Shown: piece after piece, positions 37,351 through 49,668 of the stretch
How positions within the stretch are numbered: the stretch's first letter is position 1
Layout of the letters: each line of letters starts with the position of its first letter
From: Laetiporus sulphureus 93-53
Lineage: Eukaryota; Basidiomycota; Agaricomycetes; Polyporales; Laetiporaceae
DNA length: 64,000 bases
NCBI RefSeq assembly: GCF_001632365.1
Contig: NW_024468515.1
Coordinates: 955,414 to 1,019,413, forward strand
Direction: 5' to 3'
The notes under the pieces: generated by a model
What the model was told of the DNA's origin: nothing
Database searches by the model: none
The model's input: only the letters and a program-made list of their open reading frames with translations
Position numbers and translations under genes: made by a program

Positions 37351-37364
37351 ATGTATGCTTAATG
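37351..37364. repeat. target-site duplication, right copy
   Basis: Exact match to the 14 nt at 35131-35144, directly following the A-tail of the half-LINE. Confidence 0.9.
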
Positions 37365-38007
37365 ACCATTGACATTGATTAGAGCTCTTAGATGGATGCA
37401 AGCTACTTCTAGGTGCTCTTCCAATACATGGATACACCACATACTCCTACCGTGGCCTTAACGGAGCTTCTTCAACCAGTAGAATCTGTGCTGCAGTGTC
37501 CCGGCTTTGATTGGGGTTTTGGACTCAGCACCCAACCTTCTTTTTTCTGCATGTCGGTCGGTTTAGGTTATATGGATCCGAGATCGACTTGCACGGACGT
37601 GGGATGGCGCATGAGTTGAGTCGATCTGTCGCGTTAGTAGGTGAGGCTGTCTTGAAGGTGCAGTCCTCAGGCCTCAGTAGCGCTGTCAGATATTTATCAA
37701 AAAAGGTTGTTGATGGATTGTTCGTAAGGCAGTTCTCCATTCAACGGAGATTCCTTGCACATGAATCACGGTGCGCCACACCAGCCTTATGTAGTATTCT
37801 TACTGCTCCCAATCCTCTCACCGCTCTAGACCTCCTTCGTGATTATCAACGTGAGTGATATCGGCTCCGTATTTTGCTTCCAATGTGACTGATCTCTGGA
37901 TGGTAGAATAGACTAATAAGAAGGCCTTTCAACACCATGCGCCTTGGACCTCGCCTCCTGCTTCACACCTGTAGATCTCAGTCCATTCTGCGCGTTTGCA
38001 TATGTAG
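37365..38007. other. spacer between half-LINE and DUF6533-like gene
   Basis: About 640 bp. A 115-codon frame (37511-37858) shows no motif and is probably non-coding. Confidence 0.5.
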
Positions 38008-39595
38008 ATGTCTTCGATACCGGCCTCATCATTCAATACCAAAGCAGCTAGGTATACTGCATTCGCACAACGCGTGATAGAATGCTCACGATTTATCTGG
38101 TCTTCTAGGGACCTGGATGTAGTCCGATACAACATGATGTGGTTATACTCAGTGAGTGCGCAATTATTGACACTAGCGTGGATCAGGGATATGTTGTAAT
38201 GCATACCTGCAGCAATGGCGTGCTATGACTATGCCGTGACGTTTCTGCGCGAAGTCCGCTTGGTGTGGAGAAGCGATATGTCAATAGCTGAAGCCAATTT
38301 CCTTGTTAACCGTTACGCGCTGCTGCTCTGGGTCACCGTTCAGTCGCTTATTTTCTTTCCTCCCTTTAAACCGACTGAGAAGGTGGGTATCCGGTATCGC
38401 TTATAAGTACGGCCATCTCAGGTCTGAATTAGAGGTAAATAAATGCTACATCGCGCAGCATCCGATCACATCATATACTAGTGATTGCCCAGTTGCGCAA
38501 TCGCTATTGGAATTGACAGTGCTATGCTGCTTGCATTCTTTGCTTTCTCTGCTGGTAGGTAGTCCTTGCGATTGGTGCGATATGATCTTATCGGGTTCTG
38601 CGCAGTGTTCTCTGCCGACCGTGTCTTCGCTGTGAGTGCTCGGGATTGGAGGCCAACAACTGTGGCCATCATGCTCGGTATAATCCCTTTTATCGCAAAC
38701 TTGTGCGTCTATAATCATGCTCAGATAAATTGGCTTCGCTCATTCAGCGTTCGCAGGTCAATTACTCGACGGAGAGCGTTAACATACGCGAGGACAACGT
38801 ACACGGTTGTCCAACTACTTCAAGATTATCTAATGCGATCAACGACAAGTAAGCTACCTTCCTATGCTGCTCGTCCACCACTATCTGATTATGCCTCAGA
38901 AGTAAGTATTCTCTTTATACCTGAGAATATCAATATCTGATAATAACGATCTCAGTGGTCATCTTCACGCGCACTTGTTCTATAGCAGCCGATATGGTCT
39001 GTTTGGCGGCTTTATGGTACTACACGAGAGAACATATCAAAGCTGTCAAAATTGTATAGGACCACAGGTCTACGAGCAAAATGTTGCTGGACAATGGTGA
39101 GCTGGCCCATCAAAGACAAAAATCACTCGATGCTAATTATGCTACAGAATTCGTATATTTTGCGTATGGGGGTTTGAAATATTGACCATGGCAGCGGTCC
39201 TGATGATGTGCTCTCAGTGTTTCACTGCCGTTGAATGTTCTCGCGATCGTGATGTGGCTATACACGGTCTGTTTCGTCGTACATCGCACTACAAAATTCG
39301 TGTCTGACGATGTTTGCCCTAGTCATATGGCGACGTCGTGACGTTATTCGTCGAACCGTGCGTTCTGCGCATCATTTTGTCCACGCTGCCTTAATCTGAC
39401 ATCAGCAATAGCATCTCGTCCATTCTCATCTCGCGCTGTCTCCTCGATCTACGAGGAGCGGTCGACCCCAATGACGATGAACTTGAACCCGATGACGTTT
39501 CCTTCGATGACATTTCCTTCGCTGCCTGGCGATCATCGCAGTTTCGGTCACAGATAGAAGATACCACGCATTCGCAGAGGACTGTTGGGCCATAG
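38008..39595 (+). CDS. DUF6533-like seven-span membrane protein, paralogue
   Basis: A paralogue of the gene at 30076-31592 in opposite orientation; function unknown. ATG 38008 starts MSSIPASSFNTKAA. A later exon gives NMMWLYSV, then MACYDYAVTFLREVRLVWRS and FLVNRYALLLWVTVQSLIFF, the DUF6533 signature (YDYxxTxxxExxxxW). Hydrophobic exons follow (SLLELTVLCCLHSLLSLL), then DRVFAVSARDWRPTTVAIML and GIIPFIANL. The final exon is SISSILISRCLLDLRGAVD with an acidic tail EPDDVSFDD and TAG at 39593-39595. Several splice sites are clear (for example GTATAC at 38050 and GTGCGC after MMWLYSV), but not every junction was fixed. The middle region (38940-39380) contains many stops between short exons, so it could carry a lesion. 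Confidence 0.62.
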
Positions 39596-40535
39596 ACGTC
39601 TCGTATTGCGATGTTTGGTAGAGTCACCGGTTCTCGTTGATGGGTGTTGGTGACCATGAACAAGTGGGTTGAAAGTTCTCGCAACCATGTCAGCCGTTTT
39701 GCGACTTATGTCTCGTCATTTCTCTAAGCCGCTTCTCACTCGATGTACGCAGGCGTACGGTCTTTCCATTACAACTGTTTCGATAGAATAACATGACGAC
39801 CTTTTTGACTCTTTGACTCAGTCTCCGACATCTAAAGACAATCTCAAAGGGATTATAAGGGCCAGACAGGAGCGGGATTTTGAGGATGATGCGCTTGCGC
39901 GCAGCTGGCGCTGGCGGCAGTGGGCCATATCCTGCCATATCCTCTGTACGAAGAAGATTGATCATGCACGTCGGACGTCTTCTCAGGCACCAAATGTTTG
40001 GAATAAGACAATATTAGCGATTACGATATTCGAATAAAATTGCCTGCACGCAGTGAAGCATTGATCTGCCGATGGAATCTTGTCTCGCGTATCAAAAAGA
40101 TCTCGTTGGCGTTCAAAAATAAATTGTAACTGAGGATTCCGAGCACCAATAGACGCAGCAGAAAGGAACTTAAAGGATGATACTGCAATCGCAGTGCGCG
40201 AAGTCGAAAGTCGTAGTCATGGTACACTGAGCACGACTTGGAAGAACGTGGCGTCATGAAGTTCGGACTGTTCGCGTGAGGTACTACATTTGCAACTCAC
40301 GCCGCCAGGCAAGCGCTCGATTTGCCTGCATGAGATTGCTGCAGAAGCTTGAACGAGGGTACCTCATTCAGACGGGCAAAGAACACAATAAATATACTAC
40401 GGGTGGATTGGTATAGTAACAGAACTTGAGTGATCGAGAACTGACAGCATTCCAACAACATCGAGCAGAAATCATGAGTGCAGAGACACCAAGGTTCCAC
40501 AAAAGATGCCTAAAGTAAATTATAAATACAGTAGA
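39596..40535. other. spacer with possible decayed membrane-protein exons
   Basis: On the minus strand, 40297-40500 encodes FSITQVLLLYQSTRSIFIVF, reminiscent of a DUF6533/DUF6534 transmembrane block. Two further hydrophobic or basic frames lie at 40021-40257 and 39690-39965. They do not assemble into a gene and may be a relic of a third family member. Confidence 0.3.
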
Positions 40536-43531
40536 TCATGCCTGCGTATCATATGACAGATCAGAGAAGAAAAAGTCGCAATTCGTAGGTGGCGGTCCAG
40601 CCGCCAGTCCAGTCGGTATATCGATCTTCTCGCCGGTCAAGTCTATCAGAGCGTAATTAGCCTTGAATGGACCAGAATTGGCAGATGGGATGATACATAC
40701 CCAAAAGTTTGATCTTCAAGCCAATATCGGTGAGCGCTTGAATGAACATCTCGGTCTCTTGCGAAGCAACATGACCACCATCTTTCCTCAACATATTCAG
40801 ACCATCCGTCCAGTCAGCCCATCGTGACTGATCAGGAGCGATCTGGTCGGCCAACGAAGCCCCTCCTGCTGTGAGTAAAGAGAAAGACAATGGAGAAGCT
40901 GCCAGAGGGGAACTAGGGCCTGCGGCAACGTCTACATCGCGCAAATTGGAGGGAAACGGCATACAAGTTCCCGTCGCCACCTCGCTGACGAGTGAGGCAT
41001 CAATCCGCTCAGGCAGATCTTCCAGACCTTTCCGAACGACAAACTTCACGGCGCTGTCAACGTAATGCAAGTATCTGAGGCTGTTGTCCTGTACATGTGT
41101 ATATGAGCAAATGCACGGCCCGTTCACGCAAATGGTGCCCTCACCAATCGCATGAATCTCCAGGGGCGAGAGGGTCGCCTGATAGTATCTCTCGATATGT
41201 TGCTCATGATGGGGATACCGTTCATGAACCAAGCACCCTCCTGCAGGCAGTGTATCCGCTGCTGGCGGACAAATTCAAAGGATTCCTTGTATAGTTTTCC
41301 GCGCAGAGCACTGTGAAAGAATGAGTCCGGAACACATCCTTGATTCGAGAAGAACATACCGCATGGGCCCCTTGCTCATACTGTCATCTTCCATCTCCAA
41401 CTCCCTCATTTGCCGATCTCGCACCGCGCGATACTCGCATTCAAGGAAATCTTGCTCAATTTCGTGCCACTGACGTTCGTTCTCCCGCTTCAGCGCTTCT
41501 TTCACTCTAGAATATGATATGAGGAACAGTCAAAACTAGAGCAACGAGGACATACTGGCTACGGGTCAGCGCAACGAGGCGCGGGAAATCCCCTCTGGAA
41601 GCACCGCTCTCGTTCCACATCCGCAGAAAGAAATGTGTCGCTAAAGCGTGTACCTTGGAGAAGTTCAAGAAGAATGGTTGGAACGTCGTTGATGTCGAGT
41701 CTATAAGGGAATGCGGAGGGTTAGGTCGATGCTTAGGAACCACGCTATACCTACATCCTGGAGCATATATAGCCCAATGTTCCGCTAATAGATCGACGAC
41801 CTCGTTAGATGCCTTGGCAATCGGGCACCTACGTTCTTCCGGGCGGCTCAATTGTTCCTGAATGATCTGTGCACATCTTCATTCAGGCGGCCAGAAGGTC
41901 CAATATGTTGTGCACAAACCTTGGCCCAGTAATCGGGATCCTTAGCGACGAAGTGCCTCTGGCAGCGTAGCGAACCCTCAGCATGGTCGCGAGATCGCCA
42001 AAATTGCGACGACTTACTAACGAATATAAGCCCAATGTGCCGACCTCACGAAACTCCTCCGTAAGGTCCTCACTATCGAAACCCAACTTTCTCCATTTCA
42101 CGATATTCTCACCTTCACCTTCCTCGCTGACTTTGCTGCTGACCCACACGTAGTTTAGCGTAGCATTGTGTGATTCCTCTATCTCAGGCTGGACCGGCGT
42201 CGTCTTCTTCCTAAACGTCAGACGTATCATGTTGGCTTGGAAATCCAAGATGCAAGACGTCAGGTCTTCTATAGTGTGTGAAGACATAAGGCGCTGCAAT
42301 GAGGATTAGTGATGTCTGACACGCCGTGATGAAAACGACTCAGCTCCACATACTATCACGGCCTTGCGCACGTTCAACCGCTCCATGGCGGTAGTGAATT
42401 CATCCCAGTAGGCGTCCGTCACGTTTGCCAACAACGAATTGATCAGCATCATACTATGGAAGACAAACTCAACATGCGCCTTAGCGACTGGATCATCACA
42501 TCAACTCACCTGTACAATGCCATCGTCGTATCTGCACTTGCCAGGCGGTCTACAACGGTCTCGAGCAGTCTGGTGTCCTTGCGCATCTGCTGAAAGACTG
42601 CGTTAAATCCGTATCTATAGACAGAACCGGGTGGCGGAGCAGGAGGGCCCTTGCTAGTGCTGGCCATATGAGCAGTAGGAGCAGCCGCAGGCGATGCTTC
42701 CACCAGCTTTTTCAAGATGGCGGTGGCGGGTCGGCAGACATTAATGAGAGACTGTGACGAAGAGAGGATCTCCACGATCTTGAGAATGAACGTGTCGTCA
42801 AGAGTGTCCCACCCATGGTCGAGTTCCATCAGATTCTGCATCGCAGTCAAAGCATACTGTTCTCTCTAGTCAGACATGTCATGGAAACCAATGCGACATG
42901 ACAGTGCTCACAGCAAGCATGTTGCCGTGTGACACCTTGATCACGCCAATGAGTTCATTGAGTCCGTCTCGCTGCAGGAATTCGTCCGCAAATTGTTCTT
43001 CCTGGTACTAGTGTCAATGCGACCTGAAGAGACGGCGTATCTAAGCACGCTTACACGTATATATCTCCGCAGAGAGGTGAGTGCAAGGCCCAATTTTCCG
43101 TCGCGAAGTACCAGTTTCTCCACAATCTCAGCGGCCTCTATAGCTGGAGAGTTCACCAACCTAAATCATGCCAGAATGAGGCACGTGAACAAATACATTC
43201 CAGCAAGGCGTGCGAGCACGCACTTGAAATTGGCCTTGGCCATAACCTTCTTGCGGAGGTTATCATTGGTGACAAGTTCATCGTTCTCATCTCTAAGCGC
43301 ATACATCGCTGGATGGTCCTTCAGCCTTAAGTTGATACACAACTGGCGGACGACGTCATCGACGGGCAGGTTCGGCACGATGCGCACGCGGACTGTTCCT
43401 GCCTCCTTGGTTGTGACAGTATTTGTAGGGACTACCCGGTTTTTCTGTTGAGGCGACGTTCCATTCCCTTCAGTAGATGGCGGGACAGGCGATGCGACCG
43501 ATCGTGATGGAGCGTCCCCATTTGCAGACAT
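40536..43531 (-). CDS. ELMO/CED-12 domain protein
   Basis: A homologue of ELMO/CED-12, which partners DOCK-type exchange factors to activate Rac-like GTPases in the control of cell shape and polarity. ATG 43531 starts MSANGDAPSRSVASP. An N-terminal ubiquitin-like part follows (TVRVRIVPNLPVDDVVRQLC), then armadillo-type repeats (LVNSPAIEAAEIVEKLVLRD, DGLNELIGVIKVSHGNMLAY, MQNLMELDHGWDTLDD). The ELMO domain has IVKWRKLGFDSEDLTEEFR and EVGTLGLYSL, and a later exon HALATHFFLRMWNESGASR. The C-terminal PH-like region includes LYKESFEFVRQQRIHCLQEG, LRYLHYVDSAVKFVV and the end IGLKIKLL-DLTGEKIDIPTG. It stops at TGA 40538-40536. The last junction uses GTATGT and a TAG acceptor, giving KLLDLTGEK. About ten exons; the protein is near the usual ELMO size. 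Confidence 0.85.
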
Positions 43532-44707
43532 TTTGACGCGACCTGCTGAAGGCGAAGTATGATCAGAGTCGCGCACGCAAGATTCTGAGTGAATGAAGTT
43601 CGCGAATGGAGAGTTGTTCGTTTTGAACGACGACGACGAGATTTCATATATGGCACGTCAAGCACGCCCAAGCTAGGTTCATACGTAAAAACAAATCCCA
43701 GGCGGATGCTCACCTCTTGATTACTGAATAGCTAGCGGGATCCCGCACGCACTGGAAAGTGACAGACTTGAACTTCCCTGTGATGTTACCAGTAAGCACC
43801 GACATCAACAATGCAGCAAATATATTGGAATCAGAAATGCGAGTTGACATCCAACGTGCCCGAGAGCACTCAGACTGACGTGCAAAAATAGTAGAAGGCT
43901 CATCCTGCATAGGCTGGCTCGGAGCTTGGGCGTACCTGTGAATTCGAGCCCTCGGATTTCCGGCACGATTGTGTGTGTTCCGCAGCAGTCTCGGAAAGCA
44001 GGGGAAACGCAGTGTTATGAGGTAAAATGAGCGGCTTCAAGGGCTCTGCACTGCGTTGCGAGCGTCGTACGATGGCAAAGAATCCTACAGTTCGGGTGCG
44101 CGTTATTGGAGTGGTATGGGGGCAACAGGGACGATACACGCTTCATCGACAGGAAGAGACTGTGGGCATTTGCTGAGCAGCCGTCCGTCGACAGGACGGT
44201 CGAAATGGTGCAGTGACAGATTGAGAGCGGGAGAAGACATCGGCGCTCAGAAAGAGATCAAGTTTGAAGTTGACGCCCGTCGTCCTTCCCACCTTCACTC
44301 GCAAGCCTGGACGGGTCGCGTTAAATCCTGCAAAACGCTCGCCCCTTCTTGGACCTCTGTTGAACCTGTTTTTTGAACCATTGAGATCTCCTGGCTATGA
44401 CCGAAAATTGATGGTCATTGCATACGAGTGCCAGATGCTGCGTATGTCGCCAATCCTACGACGCTGATTATGTTCAAAGGCATATTAATAAAATCATGGC
44501 CTTGCCATGAACAAGAAGTCTTCTGGAAAGCCTGCGTTTCAAAACGGACTGGCGAGCAATAACCTACGTTGGAAGATGCAACGTGGGCTGACATGTCAGC
44601 CTCCCCAGACAAGCTTCCTGGCAGCCTCATGAGCCTCTGCTGACATCCTCGTCGACATTCAAGCTTGCAGCATCCCTTCTGGTCTGTACTACTCTGTCTC
44701 GGAAGCG
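43532..44707. other. head-to-head spacer of ELMO gene and 44708 gene
   Basis: About 1.2 kb that must carry two divergent promoters. No additional gene is supported; the frames at 43710-43910, 43900-44139 and 44056-44376 lack motifs. Confidence 0.5.
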
Positions 44708-46853
44708 ATGGCGACACCTGATCCAACGGCGCCACCGGGCGATGTGCGACATCTCGGAATCTTGAGCTCGTTCTCTTCTTTGGACATCAAGAAGATTCTT
44801 GCAGGCCACGATGATGAAAGCTTACTCTCTATCGCTCCAATCTTTCTTTCCACCTCGGAAGACTCACTATCCTTTGATAATGTCCCTCGTTTCCCAGCTC
44901 GTTCTAAGCCCCCATTGTATACGAATGCCTTCGATGCCCCGGTTCTCAAGTCAACGACACTTTCCCCATTTGCACGTGCCATGATTACTGTTCCGACGAT
45001 CCGTCGGTTGCGAGTGATGTTGCTCGAGCCGATTTGCGTTCGCGAATGGGCGGTGAGTCTTCGGTTATGCTCCCGTTACTCAAAACAGCAATAAATCGTA
45101 GAATCAGAAAGGCGTCTCGGAGTGCCATCGCCTCGAGACTGACCACATTCCTTGGCAAGATCGTGATATAGAAGAGGCGATATCTTTTGACTTCCCGACA
45201 CCGCCTTGGTTGCCTGAAGGTGCTCTGTTCCCGCCTGAACTCTTTAAGACGATCATGAACAGTCGGCATCCCGAGCGCGAACCAAGACCGATATCCCCCA
45301 TTGACACATTCCAATCGCCTCTATCGCCGCCGCTTACTGTCAGTACGAACGAAGAGCCTTCCATCGACATCGATGACGAAACAGCGGAGATCGGCAACCC
45401 TGCCATCCAAATCTCGAACAGTGAGGACGGTCAAATGATTGATGGTGCAACAAGGCCTCCAGTGCCCACAATCATGGTTTCTAGCTCTACGGCGATCTTG
45501 CCACTTTCCCTGGAGTCTTTCCAAAGTCTTACTCGTGTCCCTCTTGCTGTTCGCAGAGGCCATAATTTACCTGCTCCTTTGGACTTGGATCAGACAAACA
45601 TCCTTCCTGCGCAAGCCGAGCCGTATCCTGATGTGCCTTCTTCCTTCTTAGGCTCTCCCTCGTCCTCCAGCCCGAGCTTTGACATCCCTGCTGGCAACCC
45701 TTCGACCTATTCCATGGGCTTAGAGGCGATGTGTAATGACCTACGCGCACGCTGCCCAGACTCTCCAAGCTCGGCCCCGGAGACGCCGGATCAGGGCCGC
45801 TGGGGCACTGTACCATATTCTCAGTACTCTGTGTTTGACCCGGAGGACGACTGGGCATTTGCCCACGATCTACTGGACAAGTACGGTGATAAAGTACTCT
45901 CGTCTTTGGTTGACCTTGCGTGTCCATCGCCTCTACGTGACCACGCAGAGGGATCCACGGAGCCACTCAGCGCCGACGATGACACATTATCATGGTCTAT
46001 GTCACCGACATTGATCAATTCTGTCGAGCAACGTGCTGCTACCCCTCCTCTCCACGACATAAAGCAGCAGAGACGGAAGACCGTCATTATCGAGACTCCG
46101 TCGCAAGAAGAGAGCATCCTCGTAGCCCACAATACGGAGGAGCCTTCCCAGGATTTCGACGAGCACGAGCCAATTCCCTTCGAAAGTCCTCTAGAAAGCA
46201 CGTTCTCGTGCACTCAATGCCGACAATCGACCCCAGTACAATCCCGTCCGTCAAGCACAGCCAGTATGCGCCCAACGAAAGGGATCCTGAAGGAGAAGAA
46301 GAGTGTCCGTTTCTCTGTCGTCCCAGACAGACATGAGTATCCGTCGGACGACCACGTGGACGACTCGCCGCGGCGCTCGCTCACTGAACCTGTGACTCGT
46401 TCTACTTTGACGGCTCATCGGCGATCCCCTCTACGGAATGTGTTTTCTTCACCGTCGAACATCCGTTCTGAGGACTTGTCTACTCAGAGAACATCCAGCC
46501 TGCCCAAGCATCCTGCTGTGCGTGCTCTGGCCAAGAGTTCAGGGCGACCGGCCTCCCCTTCGACACCTTCGCCCACGCTGTTGAAGAAGCAGGAGCGCGT
46601 CCCTCTGCGGTCCCTGAACGCACGACAGAGTCTCCCAGCGAAGCGTAACTCGAATGTTGTCCGCTCGGAGCAAGACGCTCGTCTCAGCTTGACGGATGAC
46701 CCCGCCAACGCTCGGCGACTAAAGACTGCGTCTGCACCGATATACAACCGGTCAGCGGGGATTGAGAATATCGCGAACAGACGGGATTCCACTGCGCAGA
46801 AGAGCCGCATGCCGGTCCCTTTCCGTACCATCTTGACGAAGTTAAGAGCTTAG
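44708..46853 (+). CDS. hypothetical disordered protein with PP1-docking-like motif
   Basis: Not recognised. Two exons (44708-45052, 45102-46853) give 698 residues ending in TAG. Residues 1-160 are the most ordered part: LGILSSFSSLDIKKIL, RAMITVPTIRRLRVMLLE, CVREWANQKGVSECHRLE, then PWLPEGALFPPELFKTIM. The rest is Ser/Pro-rich and acidic (DPEDDWAFAHDLLDKYGDKV), with basic patches near the C-terminus. At residues 515-519 the sequence KSVRF, inside KGILKEKKSVRFSVVPD, fits the RVxF-type docking consensus for protein phosphatase 1; this is motif-level evidence only. Many SP/TP sites suggest phosphorylation. The exon junction is a standard GTGAGT-TAG. A regulatory or scaffolding role is a guess. 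Confidence 0.68.
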
Positions 46854-47706
46854 GAGGAAGAGCGATTACACTGTCAGAAGAGGTCAGAAGAGGTCTGTAG
46901 ATGTCACGATGACACGTGTGCGTATACTAAATGCATATGCTAAATGGCGGTTGCTCCATGAACACGATCACAATATCGGATGCGATCACGTCACAAAGCA
47001 TCGCTTCACCAATCTGTTGACCGCCTTGCAGCCTGAAATAAGTGAGCAACGGAACTCGCGAAGTGATGGATCCTTCACGATGTCATTAATCCTTCGCAAC
47101 GATCACCGTTCTGTGGCCATCTTCGTTGGAGTGCGTATCCTGCCGCTGCTAACTGCTTGATGTGATGCAATATATCAAAACTTGTATATATAACAGTATC
47201 CTACTCCTGGGATCTGATGATTATTATTGATAGATGGATGCCGCAAATGCTCTAAGGCAGGGAGTTGCGATTCAAGGCTTTGTGTCACGACTCAGGGCAG
47301 TCCTTGTATACGTAAGCTTGAGGGACCTAAGTATCTCCGGTCGACTGATCCTCTATCCCGGACAAAGCCTAGCAGGCGGATAGCCTCATTCTCCCATCGC
47401 GATAGTTTCATTTGAGCTCCAAGCATAGACCTATCGGGTTCGCAACACATACATATATGGGCCCTGTCTATCTACGAGTAATATCACGCGAAAAGTCTGT
47501 CATCTATCAAGTGGAATGGAAGCGTAGGAAATCATTACGATAGTCCCGCTACTACAATTCCATAAGCAATAGCAGGCGCGAATTGACATACCGATTGCAA
47601 TCAGAAAAGCATAGAATAGCGAGAAATGGCTCTATCACATAGTATGTACATTACCGTTCGCGGTTGGCGTTGGCTCGTTGTGAAGGCTGAAGTCGTATTA
47701 GGTGCC
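46854..47706. other. spacer between convergent genes
   Basis: About 850 bp, AT-richer than the flanking genes, holding two 3' ends. Nothing else is recognised. Confidence 0.55.
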
Positions 47707-49668
47707 CTACAGTCCTGTGATCGCCTGTTGAATGGCGCTAGCGTGATGGTCTAATAATGGGATTAGATAACGATGAATGTATAGACAGCAGGACATACTC
47801 ATTAGAGGAGATATAGCCCTCCATTTCTGGATCGCTGACAGAATGCGGTTCAATGGTTCCAACAACGATGCTCGCTGCTGAGGACTGATGTTTGACTGCT
47901 GCCTAGCAGTCATGTAACCACGGACGATGACATCAGCTGCAGTCTTCCACAAAGCCTGGGTATGCTCGATCAGCAGCACATCTATTGCTCGTCATACATG
48001 AGACTTACAGCCGATATGGGACTTATAAAGTCTATCATGTTGAGGTCCACATTTCGCAAGGTAGCAGCAATAGCCGTAGCTGCCATCCAGGACCTTCCAT
48101 TGAGAGCCACCATCTGCGCTTCGACAGGTTTGTACAAGATCAGCGTCGCGGAGTGAGCCAAAGTGTGAATGACGAGCAATTTCCGAATCAGGTCGCGCCG
48201 ATTGGGATCCACGCTAGCTATGGAGGGCAATACGCTTTTGAACTGTTCCACGCGATTGTTGAAATGCGTGAAATTGGATTGGAATGTCGCATTATCTGCA
48301 TATACGCTCAAGTTTGAACAAGTAGCCATAAGATACGAAGATATACTTACTAGGGCTCCAGCGAGAGGCGATATTCTTCGCTTGAGCGCAAAGTGAGATA
48401 GCTTGAGCATATAAAGCCTGGATACTCTGCACGGTGGCGCCAGGCACACCAGAACTTTGCAGGAAAGTCTGCACAGTTCGAGAGCTTCGCAAATTCACAG
48501 GAAGTGGATCCTGTGGGATTTAGAGTAAGTCATCGCTACAAATCAATCAGACGCTTGCGAACCATTTCCATGCTCGCCAGATCTACTGGCCAAGGAGTGT
48601 CAATTACCATGCCTTTGCCGTCTTCCTCGGTGAAAGCGGTAGATGACCCGAATGCTATACTCCAACTCTTATCCAAGATGTAAGCGGCCCATAGAGCGTT
48701 AATCCTTTCCCCTTCTTCCACTCCATTCACAGGGGGGTTGAGGCGATATGGTGCACTTGTAGCATGACCTGTGGATGCTCCCAGATAGCGAGAGCTGCGA
48801 ATTTGGTGCAGCTTGCACGCAAGAGCCATTGAAGCGGCTGCATTGGAGTGGTATATCCCCTCCAGGGAACGATTATTGTCCATGAAGTAATACGACAGAA
48901 GAATTTCGGTCTGCAGTACGTGGAGGATGGCTACGGGTTGCGATCTGGACAGAGCGGTTGGTAGCTGCTCCAGGACACGAGAAAGGAAGGTGGCCTCCTG
49001 TGATCGCAGCTGGGGCTCGCGTGAAAAGTGTGCACCTAGAGTGTATATCGCGTTGAGTGTAAGAGAGGTGTGTACCGGGAGGCTAGTTGACGGAACAGCG
49101 GAAACCTGCTGCAGGAATCTAGGGATGTGCAGAAAGAAGCCGACTTCTGACACATGCTGGAAGAACGACGCCATGCTAAAATACAAATGTGAGCAACATG
49201 ATCATCATATCATAAGGGAAACGAGCTCACAGAGAATGCAGAGTCGGGTCGCGCTGCTGACCGGACTGCGACCCGGCTGCCGAACGATGAAAAGCCTCGT
49301 ACGGGTCATATAGCACAATCGGTGTCGCCACGGAGTTTTCTATCTCCGCAATACGACTCTCGAGTTGGGTAACCTGTTGCTCCAAAAGTTGATTCTGTGT
49401 CTGTCCCTGGCCGTCGGCATACTCGCATTCGTTCGCCCGATCTGCACGTATGCAAGGGCCGCACGCTGGTCGAGCACCGTCGCATCGCTGTAGATAAACT
49501 AGGTTGGCAAGTTGGTAGACGAGATGCAACAGAGAAAATGTACAATCTTCCTTCTCCTATAGGCATGCTTCCATTAATTCATATGAAGACTGGTAGGTAG
49601 CCATTGACGCACCGACATCTGAGGCATGCTTGACCTCTCTCGAGGGATGTGGACGATGCGTTAGCCAT
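47707..49668 (-). CDS. Zn2Cys6 fungal transcription factor
   Basis: A Gal4-type binuclear zinc-cluster regulator; target genes unknown. ATG 49668 starts MANASSTSLERGQACLRCR. Exon 1 (49668-49613) carries the first two cysteines. A 13-nt exon (49556-49544) supplies RRKI of the basic spacer, and exon 3 from 49487 supplies RCDGARPACGPCIRA. Only this joining gives canonical CX2CX6C spacing; both flanking introns are 56 nt. A coiled-coil dimerisation helix follows (LLEQQVTQLESRIAEIENSV). The fungal_trans middle-homology region comes next (FFLHIPRFLQQVSAV, LTLNAIYTLGAHFSR, YYFMDNNRSLEGIYHSNAAA, LWAAYILDKSWSIAFGSSTA). The C-terminal helical region ends with TAG at 47709-47707. A P450 and other accessory genes are kilobases away, so no cluster role is implied. 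Confidence 0.88.
49544..49556 (-). other. 13-nt microexon in the zinc cluster
   Basis: On the minus strand GAGAAGGAAGATT is preceded by CCTATAG and followed by GTACAT. It supplies the middle of the CX6C spacer between exon 1 and exon 3. Confidence 0.75.
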
